Numbered from the stretch's first letter, positions 11,661 to 26,405 are shown. The stretch: 52,500 nt of DNA from Trachelipus rathkii (GCA_015478945.1 JABUQX010088196.1:1-52500); one strand, 5' to 3'. The notes: a model not told the origin generated them from the letters alone. Translations and numbers: made by a program.

Positions 11661-14180
11661 AATAACTCACACACAATAGGACAATGGAAATGTTGGTCAA
11701 ATCTCACTAATCACACAAGACCCCCTAAGTAAGAGAGAATTACTGGAGACATACAACCAATAACAGACTATTCAAGAGAATAAATAAAGAGCGAAGATAA
11801 GGATTAGGCGAAAAACTCCAATATAGATCAACACCAATTACTTCACATCATGCCTCAAAAAGATGAGCCATAATTAAGAAGGTCGAAATAAACAATAACC
11901 GAATATCAACAATATACCGTTTTTAAAGATATCCTATAAAAAAATACCACTCCTATATGTTAATAAATCACTCAATATACAGAAAGATCTATATCAAATG
12001 AGCCATACGATAAATAATCTATCATCTCAGCTTGTGAGAGACCATGGTAGAGCCTATTACTAGACCTTAATTGGAGAGTCACCTCAGTGAGGGTAATTCA
12101 AGACAATGACATTTATGGAGATTACAGCGCCCCAAGTATAAAGAAGGAGCCCAGGGAGGTAAGACAAAATAAACTAATTAAATATAATAAATAACAACAA
12201 CAATAACTATCTACTTTAGGGGTTATAGTAGTATATATAGTCACACCTCTATATGATTATTAACTAATTTATACTTAGGCTTATATAATGGATAGGTAAT
12301 GTTAATTATAATATATTATGAGTTAAAAGACAGTAAACATAATGAGTTATATAAATGACAGTATAATAATATCAATAATTGATATAGTATTATATAATAG
12401 TATACAGTATATAAAGGCAGGTTTAATAATAAAACTAATAAATGAGCATATAAAACTATAGTATATATATATTATATATATATGATATCACCTTGTTGTT
12501 TAATGTAACAACCTAATTATGTACCATGAGTGATGTGGGACGGTAAGGTCTAGCGCCATATTTCGACGTTTGTCATAGACCTCTCTTCGCTCTACTATAT
12601 GGCGTTATTTTCTTTTCTCCAACGATGCTTGTACATTACAACTCTAAAACTCACCCATGAATGTCTTAGGAGCCACAAGGTAAAGGGAAAACGAAATATA
12701 ATGAGAAAGATATATAAATAGGAGCAAAAGTGTAAAAACATGAAGTAATCAAAGCAGTTGTAAAGATCGGAGTGAGAGAACAAAAAAGACAGGACTATAT
12801 CTTGTGCCGGGGGAAAACTGGTCCACTTTTGTTTTAATATTCGTTTAAGTATATATTTCTGACCTAATATAAATTTACTGCTTATTTATAGTGTATATTA
12901 AGATAGTTATGTAATATAATTTTTGTAATGAGTAAGACATAGTAAATAATAACTTATTATAAACTCGCACGATGTTAAAAAATGTGTACACAGTAAAACT
13001 ATGAGTTACTTAACACATGAGACAAGTCAAAAAAAAAAGTTTACCACAACAAGGTTCGTGCAAAAAACATTATTTTTTTTTTTAAACTATGGAATATATA
13101 TAAAGTTTCTATAAGCAAACTCCCAGTGAATTAAAGCTACCGGTTTGAGCTTGAAAATATTTTCATATTTTCAGATCATATTAGGGAGAGTATGTAATTC
13201 TATTTTTGAGTTAACATTTGTTTATTCTCATGTAATAAAAATTTCGGTACACAGTTTGTTGTTATGTAAAATTATAGTCACATTATATATTTTTTATAAA
13301 TATGATCTAAGGAATCGCCAGTCTAATGAAAATTCTCTTGCGTAAACAGTTGACCATGTCGACATCGATTTGTGAGAAATCACGCTGTCACTGTGGAATC
13401 TTCGTCATGCTACGTACTAATTTCAGTTTTATATTTTTATACAGTTTTATTAATATTTTATATTTTAGTCTTGTTGAGAGAGTGTATTATTGACTATATT
13501 GTATACATCTCTATAATGGTTCTTATTAGGATTTTGCCTCTCTTTGAATAATAATTGATTCTATGTATAATAAGGAAATAATATAGTATAATAAAAGAGT
13601 TGATCGAAAGCAAAAACTATGAATAAATGCAATAGTAACCTCGTAGTTATTATTATGAATGTTGATTTAACATATTATCTGTAAATATAAAGTGTCTGGT
13701 TTTTAGTTAATATTGATATATATAAATATTATTATTTAATTAAATTATCAAATTATAATTTGATATATTTAAAAATGATTTTTGAGTAAATTATTTAATT
13801 TGGTCAAAGTTTCAAATCCCCAATCATGCATAAATATATATCGTTAATATAATATAAATAAAATAAGCTGTGATTTAAAAATTGTGGGTTATATATTTTC
13901 ATTATTATAATTATTATTATTAAAAATATAATATATTTATAAATTGATTGTTCATAATTTATAAAAATTATATATATTAGTGTGCGTTACATTACATCAT
14001 AAATATAATAAGATGCCATATATATTGTTGGTTAAATATAAATTGATGCTAAATATAATATATTAATTATTTTAATTTAATTAATTAATTAATTTAATAA
14101 ATTAAGTATTCGAATTTTGATTGTCATAGCCAGGTAGAAAATATTAAATTTTATTGGCTACTAAATTTTGTCTCGGGCTT
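11661..14180. other. Unassigned AT-rich DNA
   Basis: A-rich then AT-rich sequence with scattered (TA)n, for example 12455-12485. A short hairpin is formed by TAGCGCCATAT at 12551-12561 and ATATGGCGTTA at 12597-12607 (one mismatch). ORFs of 60-66 codons are hydrophobic translations of AT-rich DNA and are not supported. Confidence 0.4.
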
Positions 14181-16126
14181 TGTGATCAGCAGATGTGTTT
14201 ACGTGACAATGTGCGTCACATGGTACCGGAAAATTAATGGGGAGCCTGAGGGCTCCTAGACTTGGTAGCGAGGATGCTATTTGGTGTGAAAGAGGAGTTC
14301 ACGAAATGAGGGAATATTTATGCTCGTATTTTACAAGACCTATAATTATTAAAATTGATTCGTCAAAGTCCGTGTTCTCTCTCAAGGTGTGTGTGAGTGT
14401 CCTCGGGAGATACACGACAGGCGGAGTAGCAACACACCTGCAGGAGAATGCTTGTTGAGAGATAGATTGTGTTTGTCAATAAAATCTTACCATGTCGGGA
14501 AAATTGTGAGTAATGTAGTATCTTAACTTAGACTCTCTTTTGTGCGCTACTCCCTAGAGAGTGGTAATTCTATACAGCTTATGATCTAAGGCATGGATAT
14601 AGATACAAATCTTCACGATTTAGAACAATTTAAACATTATTACATATATATAAGTGTATGGAAGCTAAGCCACAAAACTAAATTAATGGTTTGAGATTGA
14701 TCAGATAGATTTCTCCCACTTCGAAATCAAAGAATAGTAATTCAATAGTGAATGGGTCTAATACAAAATGAGGGAAACTCTTTCTGAAGATGTGTGAAGT
14801 AAGTGAGTATTAATATGAGTACCTGTACGTTGATTGATACTGAACAAGTTTGTTTAGGGAATTCTAGTTTTTACGATTGTCATTCACTATGGCGAGTGTA
14901 ACGATGCTTACAAGTAATGGTTAGTAAAACTCATATTAATCGTATAGAGACATATCAAATTATGTAGTTGATATAGATGTAAACTCTCCAAATTCTCTAC
15001 GATTCATGAATTGTAATAAAAAAAAAAACGAGCTGAATCGAATATCCTCATCAAATCCTTTATGAGTAAGCTGGCTAGAACACCTCATTATATGTGGCTT
15101 ATTCCACATTGTGCTTACCACGAGGGATAGAGGGCTTAAGAAAAGGCTTTGTAAATAAAAGTTGGCACTCAGTTGGCACTAATCTGGCATCTCTGTAGAT
15201 TTCACTACAGCAATCAAAATGCGGTCATCATACATCATCTTGGCACTTAAATTATATATGGTAACTTAACCTATATATATATATTGGCAACTATGGTCCA
15301 GTTGTCATACTCAATATGGTCACTTATATATATATAAATATATATATATTATATATATATAATATATATATACATTCTGCCCCTGGCCCACCTTAATTGG
15401 GAGGGCCACACTGCTTTGTTATTTGGTAGGTTTTGTAGGTATGTGTCAGTCTATGTAGTGGCGTTATTGATATGTGGTCACATCCCACTGACCCTGTGCA
15501 CTTTGCGGAGGGCGTGGGAAATCTCACAACTTGCTTGCACATGCTGATTTGTAATACTAAAATAGACGCATAGGAACACTAAATAGACTGTGCTCGTAAG
15601 ACACCAGAACGAGGGGACGGAGTGTGTATTTGGAGTGTACTCTACTCAATAGAGATTGTGGTGATCTTTGTGATGTCAATTCATAAATAATTGTTGTTGG
15701 GGGTTGAGTTGCTGGATAAAGAGTACCAGTACACACTTAAGAGCCTGAGAGTCATCATAATTCGCATAATATTTAAACACGGGGGACGAGATGGATGTAA
15801 AGTTATGTTGAGTAAGAGATGAAATTGGAATTCATATATGTAATGCAGATCTCACTTCCTAGGATGGCATATCATATGAGATGTTCTGACATGCAATATC
15901 TACTTAGATGTCTGTACAGCAATACATCTGGAACATAATTGAATCCGGCGATAGATATATTCACACGATTGGAGACAGCGGGTATATGAGATTTTTGGGT
16001 TTCTCACAAAACTCGAGTGGTATTCTGATAGGTGATTGGATACGCGAACAAATTGAGGGGAGAGAGTTGAGCGTCGGGAGAGAGATATGCCTAAATGTTA
16101 GAGAATGGTTTACCGAAAAATTAGGG
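14181..16126. other. Unassigned G/T-leaning DNA with one 73-codon frame and a TA tract
   Basis: A plus frame at 14237-14458 is open for 73 codons in GC-richer sequence. It has no recognised motif, so it is left as an unassigned fragment. A (TA)n tract lies at about 15300-15372. The rest holds no recognisable gene. Confidence 0.35.
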
Positions 16127-16142
16127 TGGGTCAAATGACCCA
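16127..16142. repeat. TGGGTCA-AA-TGACCCA palindrome
   Basis: Perfect 7-bp arms around a 2-base centre, preceded by AAAAATTAGGG and followed by G/T-rich sequence. Second member of the GGGTCA/TGACCC palindrome set. Confidence 0.6.
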
Positions 16143-16440
16143 CGGGGAGTAAGATCACAAATGGTGTGGTATGTTGAGGCGAGTGTTTGTACGGTGTGTA
16201 TATGGAAGAGTAAATGTATGTGCCACATGAGTGTTAGGGAGGCTCGAAGATTTTGTTGGTCATTAAAGTCCGTAGAAGTTCGGTGTAAAGGCGAGTGTCG
16301 TTGATCGTGTGAGTTGCGTTCGTATCGATGCATGGTCGAGGTGTTAGTAGTGTGTTGTGTTGTGCTCGTGCTCGTGGGTAGGTGGTGGTGGTGGAGGAAG
16401 AGATGTAATAGCACTATTGTTCTTGACTCAAGGTTGGTCG
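16143..16440. repeat. G+T-rich block right of the second palindrome
   Basis: The plus strand is rich in gtgtg, gtcgtg and ggtggtgg words, and C is rare. The minus-strand frame at 16121-16414 is a His/Thr/Ser-rich translation of this skewed DNA and is not a credible protein. Confidence 0.5.
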
Positions 16441-19400
16441 AAAAAGAATAGTTGAGCGCTTAGTCCATTGCCGGCCCTTCGTCTCTTCGAACAAAAGGGA
16501 AAAAGCAGACCACACATAAAGATACAAACACACAAAGTTCTACTGATTGGTGTATTTACGATGCAAGAAGAAGGTAAAAATTGAGCGTTGGGCCAAACAT
16601 TGTAACTATACTAATGTAGATAATATATATATAATATATATATGGCAAGGTTCATAAGGCTCTGAAATATCATGAGTAGTATCATAATACATATAATGAT
16701 ATGATATATAAGTAACTTCAAAATAAAATAGGTAGGCTATAAGCCCCTTAAAAGGGAAAGCAGACTAAAAAATCCCGACCGTTGGCAGGCACCTAGAATC
16801 TACACTAAATGTTTCACAAACCTAATGGGCATTAACGAAGTAGTACGAAGCTTTTGGAGCAAAGGTCAGGACAATAAAGGGAGGAGAAAAAGCTCACCAT
16901 AACTCAAACTAAGATAGCACCAACAATGAGAATTATCACAAACAAAGTGGCTCCCATCAGTCCACCACCTACAAACCCTCTTGCAATATGCGCACAACTT
17001 GAATTCAGCACATAAAGTCGCACTGCGTCACCTAGGCAGCAACCCCCACAACACACAAACAAACCCACAGATAAATAAACAAATGACTTCAACACATATA
17101 AGATGAAGTGAGCTACAACAAACAAGAGACCGATAAGGATACAGTAGAGAGTCTTAATCAAAAATCGAGCGAGATACGGCCGAAGTGTGCATATACACAT
17201 TGATCAAAAAAGCCTACCTACCAGAATAACTTTCCACAACCAAAAATTCTATGGCTATGATGCCATCGTGTTCTGCACAACTACGAACCACCCGTCTTGA
17301 AAAGATCGCACGACCCCTCTAATCAACTTATTCAAAGTAAAGGAGCCTTCACAATGACCCTAAGAAAAATCATTAACAAAAGGAGAGAGCGATTAGAGAT
17401 TGCCAACTCAACGAAAAACATGTTCAACTGGCCCAGACACATCTCAAGCGGAGTGAGTGAGCAAGACTATAAACTTAATTTTTGTCAGGAATATAGTATT
17501 GACCCAGCCTACCAAATTAGTAAGGGGTTATGACAACATATCATATATTCCTGCGCCTGAGTTCTCCATAGGAAAAAAAGCTCTTTAGGGCTCTGGCAAC
17601 AATTATAAAAGGTCAATGGCCCCAAAAAGGTCACACGAGTCAGACTAAGTATAAAAACGCAAAGTTGGAAAAGAGGCACTCCACATATACACATAAGGCT
17701 ACATTGATGGTCATAAGTAAAAGAAAGGCCAAATCAATCACTGAGGGTAGGTAAGTTCTGGGCCATAACCACCCAAGTTTGTCAGCAAACACCTCGATCT
17801 ACCTAGCTACTAGAGGAAAAGACACGTACTTTTACAACATAACCTAACCTCCCGAAGGCGAGAGCACGATTGACGGAGTATCACTCAACACGTACCAGAC
17901 TTACCACACACTGAGAGTTTACAAACGAAAAACCCGCTGCGAAGGGCTATCACCATGTAAGAAACACTTCACTAATAACAGTGGTAGGGAATAATACTAA
18001 CCCCAACAACAATCCAACTGTCGTTGCGCGATAGAAACGCTCTGAGAAAGAGACCCCACCGACCTCATAAACACCATAATCTATTTGCGAGGTCTTAATC
18101 ACACCCATATTTCGAAACAATATGCTACTTCGCTATAAAAAATAAAATAGTACTAAAAGTGAACGAAGCGAGAGTCGTAAAACGATCTATTCGATGTCCT
18201 CCGATAAAATAATCTAAATATTTCTGAGAACATCCACACGTCCGTCACCTAAACACTTAAAACTCTTAGAAAGGGAATTGTATTTTAGGCCAAGCTAACT
18301 ATCAATATTACAAGGATGAAATAGCACTCAATTTATAAAACAAAACACACCAAAAAAAAATATTATCAAAATACCTGACACGTGAGAGCGTCGCACAACA
18401 AAATGAGAGATCCGAGAGTAGTAGCCCCAAAGACGTCACTCACATAACTATTCCCCTATAATATATACTAATTTCAAACAGCTATTTATTATAGGCGCCG
18501 TAATCTATCAAACACAACTCATAACAAAACTAGACCTACATCAAATCTATTAAACATAACTACTGATTATAATATACAAACCTTAAATATGGACATATCA
18601 CCAAATAACCACATGTATACATCGTACAGATAAACTCATAAAACACGGTCATAATCAAATACTAACTGAACACATATATACAATTATCATCAACCAACGT
18701 TTCATATATCAATAATAATACATATATATATTAATTATATATAAATATAAGCATAAATACAGCAATACAGAAATGTACTACTCACCGCAAACAAATCTTC
18801 AATATACTTATAATTAATATCACTTAACCTATACTTATATCAGGTTGTATAACACTTTATATTTAGTTGTAGTAGCAGAAAGGCAAAAGTCGCCACAACA
18901 ATGTGTAAAATAGTAACCCCTAAAGAGCGAGCGTTAGATTAATGATAGAGGGAGCGAGTATTTTTTCGAATTATAGCATCCCATAATAATTAATCAAAAA
19001 GCCGGCTTCGACACGGCCGCCGAGAAGTCATAAGAGCCAGATGGACACTTTAAACAACAACGCTATACATCCACTCTTCGACGAATACACATAGCGAATA
19101 GACAATCATAGTCGAGGTCGTTGCGAGAGACAAAGATACTCGTAATACACATATGACAATTAACATAAGTCAATAGGACATGTGCGTAGGACCACACAGA
19201 GTAAACCACAAAAGCATAAATTGTAACCACATTCACACACACCATGAGTTAACAGCAAACAATACATTATGCAAACTCATAGGTAAATACACGAATTCTC
19301 CAAACGTGGCGTCACTACTGGACAAAAAAATAACAAAAAAAAACCTCCAAAATGAAATAAAAAGCGAAGAAGCTCTAAGGAGTATTCTATCAATGCGCTG

Positions 19401-20220
19401 GAATAGTACAATCTACAAGCCAGCCACCCGTATTCTGAAGGTGGTGCACCGGCTAGGAAGAGCAAATCTGTGATTCATAAAAGACTCAGGAGAGCAAATA
19501 TTTCTTGGCAACACGCAAGAACTATCAAAAGGATCACCCCATCGGAGGAGGAAAGCCCTTGAGAAGGGCAAAAAGTGCAAATAATATGTCTTTTAGATTG
19601 TACAAGCATAGCGGAAGTAAACCGACCGGATGATCATCGTCTACCACGACATACTTCACACAAATAACCTACTTCTTCACGGGGACTAAAGCTTTCTGCT
19701 AGTCTCACACAACAAATTCTGAAACAATAAATTACATTACAGACACGACAATAAACACATTCAATACGACACTTAGCAAGAAAGACTCTCATTGCTTGTA
19801 GAGAGGACGACAAGACACTCTCAGAAGATAAGCATAGGCATTATTAAACACTAAAATACATGCCAAGATAGTAGCAGCGAATTCCCAATCTACACTTGAT
19901 CCTTAGTAACACGCACGAGACGGCGAAGATCAGAGGAAACCTACGAATCCTTTTTGAATGCTTTTTAGCTAGAAAAAGATTGTGTGGAGCTGGCCGAGAA
20001 GAGTTGGAGTGGGATAGAGACACCACCACTCCTAGCTAGACTTTCTCCTATATCTTACTATAACAGCAATCTCATAGCACGAAAGTTCGTTTTTATACTC
20101 AAGAGCCATCCATAGAACTATGTGCTTGTCACCAAGCTGTCAAGAGCGCGGGTTCCCAGGAGAGAGGATCATATGTCCACTGTGCGATATATCTCTTCGC
20201 CTGTGAATAGTTATACCGTA
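16441..20220. other. A+C-rich unassigned DNA with a hydrophobic minus-strand ORF
   Basis: The plus strand switches to A/C richness. A minus-strand frame at 16904-17200 (98 codons) encodes a strongly hydrophobic polypeptide with several possible membrane segments and a CCGGCC cluster. I do not recognise it. Hydrophobic translations arise easily from the G/T-rich strand, so support is weak. Plus frames at 17297-17533 and 19180-19473 (78 and 97 codons) are also unrecognised. No splice pattern or polyadenylation context ties any of these into a gene. Confidence 0.3.
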
Positions 20221-20224
20221 TATG

Positions 20225-20292
20225 CACCGGAATTCGAACTCTCAAGTCTAAATAACAGTGAATACCCGCAGTCACTCTAGTACTAACCATAG
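20225..20292 (-). repeat. tRNA-like SINE fragment (possible)
   Basis: On the minus strand GAGTTCGAATTCC (plus 20229-20241) matches a Pol III B box (GGTTCGANNCC type). About 45-50 nt upstream in that orientation, TTAGTACTAGAGTG is a poor A-box candidate. The sequence between resembles a tRNA anticodon-to-variable region. There is no complete cloverleaf. This is either a decayed tRNA-derived SINE head or a chance match. Confidence 0.3.
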
Positions 20293-23200
20293 GAAAGATT
20301 AATCATCAACTGTTTGACCGGATACTTTGGAAGGAGACTGGTGCATGCAGTCACAGCAGTTACCTGAGTCATTTGGCGTTTGGTGGGCCATCTCACTCGG
20401 CCATGCTTCCTCGGAGAGTGAGAGCGAGGGTAGTGAATAAGACAGAGAGTGAGGTAGTATTTATTTATTGATCAATTACCTATATCTTGACTGTTTAATC
20501 ATATATATGGATGGGTGTATTCGAGAGGTTTGTTTGGAGGAAGGATGTATTTAGGATAATTGACTATGTATATAGCATTAATGCAGATGACATAGCAGTG
20601 TATAGGTGACATATATAAGTGTACTAGAGCGTTTTATCACTTACTGCAGTAGAGCGTTGTAGAATTAAAGGTGGGGTTAGAGACCATTATATTAAGCATA
20701 GAGAAGTGACATTATAAAATAAAATAGTAGAAATAGACGGAGTAGGTGATTGAAAGAATATCTCTAGAGAAAGAGAAGGTCACTTCGACAACTTTGTCTC
20801 CACTCCGCTGAATTAACGCATCCTGGTGGATATGGAGAGAATACATTGGAATGATAATTCTAAGATTCACTCCAATCTTTCTAAATAAAATGGTGTGTGA
20901 GCATCGATCTTTCTCTTTCTTAATGAATGAGCTTTGTGAGCAACCGTGATATTAGATGAAATTAATCTATAACCAAAGTTGGAGTAATATATTGAGCGAG
21001 TACTGTTATGGATGAGAACAGCTGAATTGTCAAGAGGCGATGCGAGTTGGGAACAAGGTCTGGTTGTTGAGGATGATCGAGTGAGAGCTGTTAAGAGAAA
21101 CTGGAATCGCATGGCATGTGTAACACGGACAGTGTTCTGTCATACGTACTTGATATAATTTACAGTGCTAGCGAAATTGACGTTAAGAAGCCGTAGAGCT
21201 TCTCACTACCGAGACTTACTTCACACTTGAGGGGATTACGGTTTTCAGATAGAAAATCTTACTCCAATACTAGATTTGGACCCTTACCACCAGCAAACAA
21301 AAGCAAGATTCGCTCGTGACAGCAGAAATGAGAGTTCGCTGATACTTTTTGTATCACTTCAGAGCGTCAGACTAGGACAAAAGAGTATGGAGTAGAGAGA
21401 AGAAGAATAAAAAATATACGAGAGAGATCATAGGTTTCTTGCCAAAGGTCATTCTGAATATTATAACGCTACTAGTTTAGATTTAGGGTAAAATAGTAGG
21501 AATAGATAGAGAGAGAAACACAATATGACCACCTCAAGCTGTCGATGGCGAGTCGTACCGCACAATTTTTAAAGGGTCAAAGACAGAAATAGAAAATGAA
21601 AAATGTAAGGAGAAACTTTTAACTGAAAATGTAGGAAAAAGTAGGCTAAGAATTGAATTTTTCTTTAAAAAAGGATTTAGGCAGCACCAGAAGGACACGA
21701 AAAGATTCCTGATATGGCTAAGATATGAGAATCTAAGATAGAGTTGATGGAGGTGACTGGTTTTATTTTCTGGTCAGTCGATGGTGAAAGCGAGGACATA
21801 AGAATCTACCATTGCCGAAGTGTGATTACCATAAGAGCAATTTTTTCGAGCGCTAGAGAGAGTAATACAAAGCTATTCTCAGCTCTGTGGATATTGGCTG
21901 CGTTGAGCTAGGAGGAGTGACTAGGTTTGCTGTTATATTTCTCTCTATATTCTCTTAGTGTCTGAGTCCCAATAGAGCAAGTATTGAGGTAAGAAAATGA
22001 GGTGTTATCATGAGTTGTGAATACATGTTATTATATTCATGTATACTCAAGTTAAAATATCCAAACTTTCACATTAACAGGAATTGCACAGTTATATTGA
22101 GTATGTTATTTGTTGTAGCACTTTATAGCTATCTTTTTCCTAGAAGGGAATTTATTTATTCTAATTTAATCCCTCTACATATATATTAGCGACATTATAT
22201 AATATCCTTTCAAATCTTTCTTTTCATTTCAAACAGCTCTTGTTCTTTTCTTTTGTCTTTCATCTTTTATGGTGACTCACTCAATCACGTATTTCTATCT
22301 TTCATTCCATCTTTCTAAATAAGTATTTATGAGCATATGAGATTATCTATTTCATATTAATGAATATAGTGATATCCTATCAATATGGGTCAACCTTATG
22401 GAGAACTTTACATAACCAAATTGACTTTATGAGCTGATAGTATACTTATTCATAATGACACTAAACTGTAATGCCTGAGAAAGGTTGGTTTTTATGGTAA
22501 TTTAGTAAGGTAAATACTATGAGGATTGATCTTAGTGTAAAAGTCAAGTTATTATACCATACACAAGAGACATTTCAAACACTATTCTATTTCCTGATGT
22601 GGAATGCAATATAGCGCAGAAGCTTAAGTCTGCACGTACGTAGACTCCATACTAGGACTGGGATAAGCTATAACATTGAGTTTATAATAGAAAGTTTTTT
22701 CAGAGACAGATATATACAATTCTTAGCTTCCAAAATACTGAACCTCAGAAGCCAACTAGTAGCTTGTGAGATTTGTTTTGCATCTCTTCTTCTAACCTTT
22801 ATAAGAGCGAATCTACCATTTTAGGTGACAATAGTATATTATAACCAGAGTAGGAACTTAGTTGGACAGCACATTATTTGCGGGTGTTGCACACAGGAGA
22901 GGGGAGGATGGCCCGACTTAGCTTATTCTGGGGAATTATCGTTGGGTGTAGGAGAAAGGGTAGCGACAATTATGTGATTGGGGATACAACTGAGGAGGGA
23001 GAGAGCCAAAAACTGATATGAGAGCCGAGGTAAATAGTCTTTTGGGGGGAAGTGAGGAATTAATCGTCATCTCTAACTACTATCTTATTTTGTCAAATTG
23101 TGAAATTCCTGGACGCCTTGAATTTAACAGCGTGATAGTTCACATGTATTAATGTCAAACGGGAGGAGATGATTAGTTAGTGGTGTATCGTTAGAGCTAT

Positions 23201-23660
23201 ATTAACATTTGTCTGATCACTTTATTTTAGAGGACTTATCAATTTAATTATTAGTTATGGATAAAGGATCAATTATATTATATTTAATTAATAATTTTTA
23301 TTTCTTTGAGTCAGATACGGGGGTTAAGACTCCAGAAGGTTTTATGAGATATTGAGTATCCTTCTCGATACAGCACAGAAAAGATAATAGCTATACAGGA
23401 GCTTCTAACTCCATTACTAAATTATTAATATGACAAGTTGTAGATAGTCAATTACTTATTATCACATAGGATAATTACTATGATAGTAACCTGTATTTAA
23501 TTTCAAAATTCCTGAGCTAATCACAGTATTGTTATCATCTATAGGATAAACATTTACTCCAATTATCTAGGTATATACATTGGAATATAACCTATAGTGA
23601 TCTACATTTTAAGATTTATATAGAGGTTATATGTTTATATAGTCCAGTCTATGAGAGAAA
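20293..23660. other. Purine-leaning unassigned DNA
   Basis: The plus strand is rich in A and G (gagaga and agtagg words) from about 20400 to 21950, then returns to AT-rich sequence. Frames are short. The 81-codon minus frame at 20867-21112 has no known motif. No RNA gene or mobile element was recognised. Confidence 0.4.
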
Positions 23661-23669
23661 GAAACTAGA

Positions 23670-23760
23670 GCCCTCGTGGTGTATTGGATTGACATGTGGA
23701 CAGTACGCGCACCACATAGTTTATTGATTGAGAGTATTTATCGCTATTCGAATAGCAATC
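23670..23760 (+). repeat. tRNA-like Pol III promoter pair, possible SINE head
   Basis: CCCTCGTGGTGTATTGGATT at 23671-23690 contains TGGTGTATTGG (23677-23687), close to a tRNA A box. GCTATTCGAATAGC at 23743-23756 contains a TTCGAAT B-box core and is itself a perfect 14-bp palindrome. The boxes are about 67 nt apart, longer than in most tRNAs, so a functional tRNA is unlikely. A tRNA-derived SINE or degenerate tRNA fragment is the better reading. Confidence 0.35.
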
Positions 23761-24170
23761 TAGTAATAAATAAATGTTTGAGATTTTATTACACACGTGA
23801 TGTCTACCTGAGCAGATTGTATTTTTATATATATTGAGATAGCTTCTATTAACTAGTAAAATAATGTTCTTAATTGGAGATCACTTTAAAAATCAACCTT
23901 ATTGGAACCGCTACATATATATTGATAAGTTGAATAGAGAGTATAATTTCTCAAGTCTGTTGGCTAAACAATCCACTTCTTCACTCAACCTGTATAGTCC
24001 GCCTTATAAACACTTATATTATTATATTGTTAGTGTCCAGAAAGTTATGTAGATGTAAATTAGGTTAGATAAACTAAGTATTTTGAAGGATGAATTCAAT
24101 TTGTTAGTAAAGAAATTCATATATTATTATAAATTAATTAAGATAATAAAGTATAAATAAAGGTAAGCCC
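23761..24170. other. Unassigned AT-rich DNA
   Basis: A 62-codon plus frame at 23864-24052 was seen but has no recognised content. Otherwise featureless. Confidence 0.4.
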
Positions 24171-24749
24171 TTTAATATAAGCTTATTATATATTATATAT
24201 ATATTAATATTAATATTATATATATATAATATTAAATATTATTATAATTATATATTATATATATAATATTAATATATATATATTATAATTATAGTATATA
24301 TATATATATATATATATTATTATAAGCAAAACTAAATCACACTACTAAAATGTAAAATTCTCCATCGCTTATTTCAATTTATTAGTATAAAATCAATTTA
24401 AATGTCAAAAAATAGTAATAGATTAATTTAATAATTATTTTTTCTATATGAACTATAATTTTACAACTCACAAAGTACTAGAAAGGTTGGAATTTTAGAA
24501 ACTCTTTGGTGTTTAGTGTGCACTAGCTAATGAGCTTACGATAATAAATATCAAAATGTGAGTCAGAATGTTAGCAGGATTAATCATTAGGGGGTGATAA
24601 AGAGTTATATATCTAATGTGATTATTAATATATATATATATATATTATTAATATATATTATAATATTAATCATATATTATATAAGTATATATATATATAT
24701 ATATATTATAATATATATAAATTATAATATAATATATATCATTTATTAA

Positions 24750-24797
<48 letters not shown>

Positions 24798-24830
24798 AAT
24801 ATTAATACTAATATATCTATGATACTATAA
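24171..24830. repeat. (TA)n/(TAA)n-rich tracts
   Basis: Two blocks of almost pure A/T (about 24180-24325 and 24625-24810), with long alternating TA runs and interspersed taat steps. They are separated by about 300 bases of ordinary AT-rich DNA. Confidence 0.8.
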
Positions 24831-25400
24831 AAATGTACAGTGCACTATGATAAGAATGCTTAGAAATTATTGTAGATAATGGATAGAAGAGGTATGAAGT
24901 TACCATTTGAGGCAAAGCTTATAGTGAGTAGGTTAGAGATAACGTACGATAAAGTCATCTCAGACTAGTTATGGTGTTAAGTTATCAAATGTAAGTTGTA
25001 ATCGGTAAGATATTGCTTACATCTTATAGAAAGATCACACATGACCTTTATTTTTATTTATCTCAGAAAAAATGTATTATCTCTTATTATCCTATTTATT
25101 ATGTTGTATTTATCTTATCTATAGAATTTAGAAAATCAGGGACCAAAGAACAGTCTTTACACTACTTCTAACCCGGTGTGAGAGATAATAGAGTATAACC
25201 TTGAGAGAGAAGTGAAAGAATAGTTGGCCATATGCAGAGTTAAATAGGTCGAATGACACATCAAATGAGTCGTTTAATTAATGTCCAGAGGTCTCCTGCA
25301 GCCTGGCACAGTTAGTCTATCAAATTATTTCATTCTTCTCTAATACATTCTTACAATTAAAAAGCGCATGATCATATTATAATAATTAATATTTTTATTA
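24831..25400. other. Unassigned AT-rich DNA
   Basis: No recognisable gene, RNA or repeat. Confidence 0.4.
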
Positions 25401-25634
25401 AAGAAGATCTCTTGTACAAGCGACTACCATCATACATTCGCATACGCTCACACTATCGCTTGACACACTCAAAGTGAAATAATAAGATATAAAAATTTAG
25501 AGAGAATGGTGAAAAGAAAATCAAGCACAGCTCAAATCGCAAGCCAACTATCCGCCTCGCCCCCTGTCGACCACTCACTCATACTCAAACAATAATAATA
25601 TTTGTGATCAAGTACTCACGAAAATGTATTCGAA

Positions 25635-25647
25635 GGGTCAATGACCC
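25635..25647. repeat. GGGTCA-A-TGACCC palindrome
   Basis: Perfect 6-bp arms around one base, inside the A/C-rich block. Third member of the GGGTCA/TGACCC set. Confidence 0.55.
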
Positions 25648-26405
25648 AGTTCTTATTTCTTAACTCAATACACACACAATCAAATTGACTCACAATATAT
25701 TCGATTCCAACTTTGGTACCTCACTAAGAGTCACTAAACACAACTATCAAGACAACAACACAACGAGAAATATTAATAAGGTAAATAACATCCACTATTT
25801 TTTTTATATCACCTTTTCCATCATATTAATTATTGAACTCGAAAGGTGTGAGGGATTAAATTCTATGTTTAATTAATTAACGACCTCATCATCTAATGTA
25901 TATATATAGTATATAGTATTATATATATATATAATATATATATAGTATATATATATATATTATATATATATATATATATATAATATATATACGTAAAATA
26001 CACCACTCTACCACACACTCAACAACACGCCAGACTCACTACTATCGAGCACAGCAGCTAGTTGATTTCAATGTAAACATGAAACTGAAAACACATAAAC
26101 TCTTTAGAACAAAATGTGATCATCACTCAACAACTAACACACACGCCTCTAAGTAACAACAACATCAATCGATCAAATTATACATCTACACACACACTCA
26201 CACTCACTCTATCACACTCTGAGATCATGATATGTACTACACTCTCTACTTATACACAAGCACATTTTCTCACATAACACTACATATACAACACAACCAC
26301 CACTCTAAAAAACAACAGCATCACATACCTCACACACACTAGCACAAAATTATAATAATTACAAGCTATCATCCATACACACATTTTTTTATTTCACCAA
26401 GATTT

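Noticed and set aside
14237..14458. Possible retroelement RNase H or RT fragment in a 73-codon frame
   Set aside because: A vague resemblance to a D-S/A-S motif was not backed by any conserved neighbouring residues.
16904..17200. 98-codon hydrophobic frame as a membrane protein gene
   Set aside because: Composition bias of the G/T-rich strand yields Leu/Val/Phe-rich frames easily, and no family motif or gene structure was seen.
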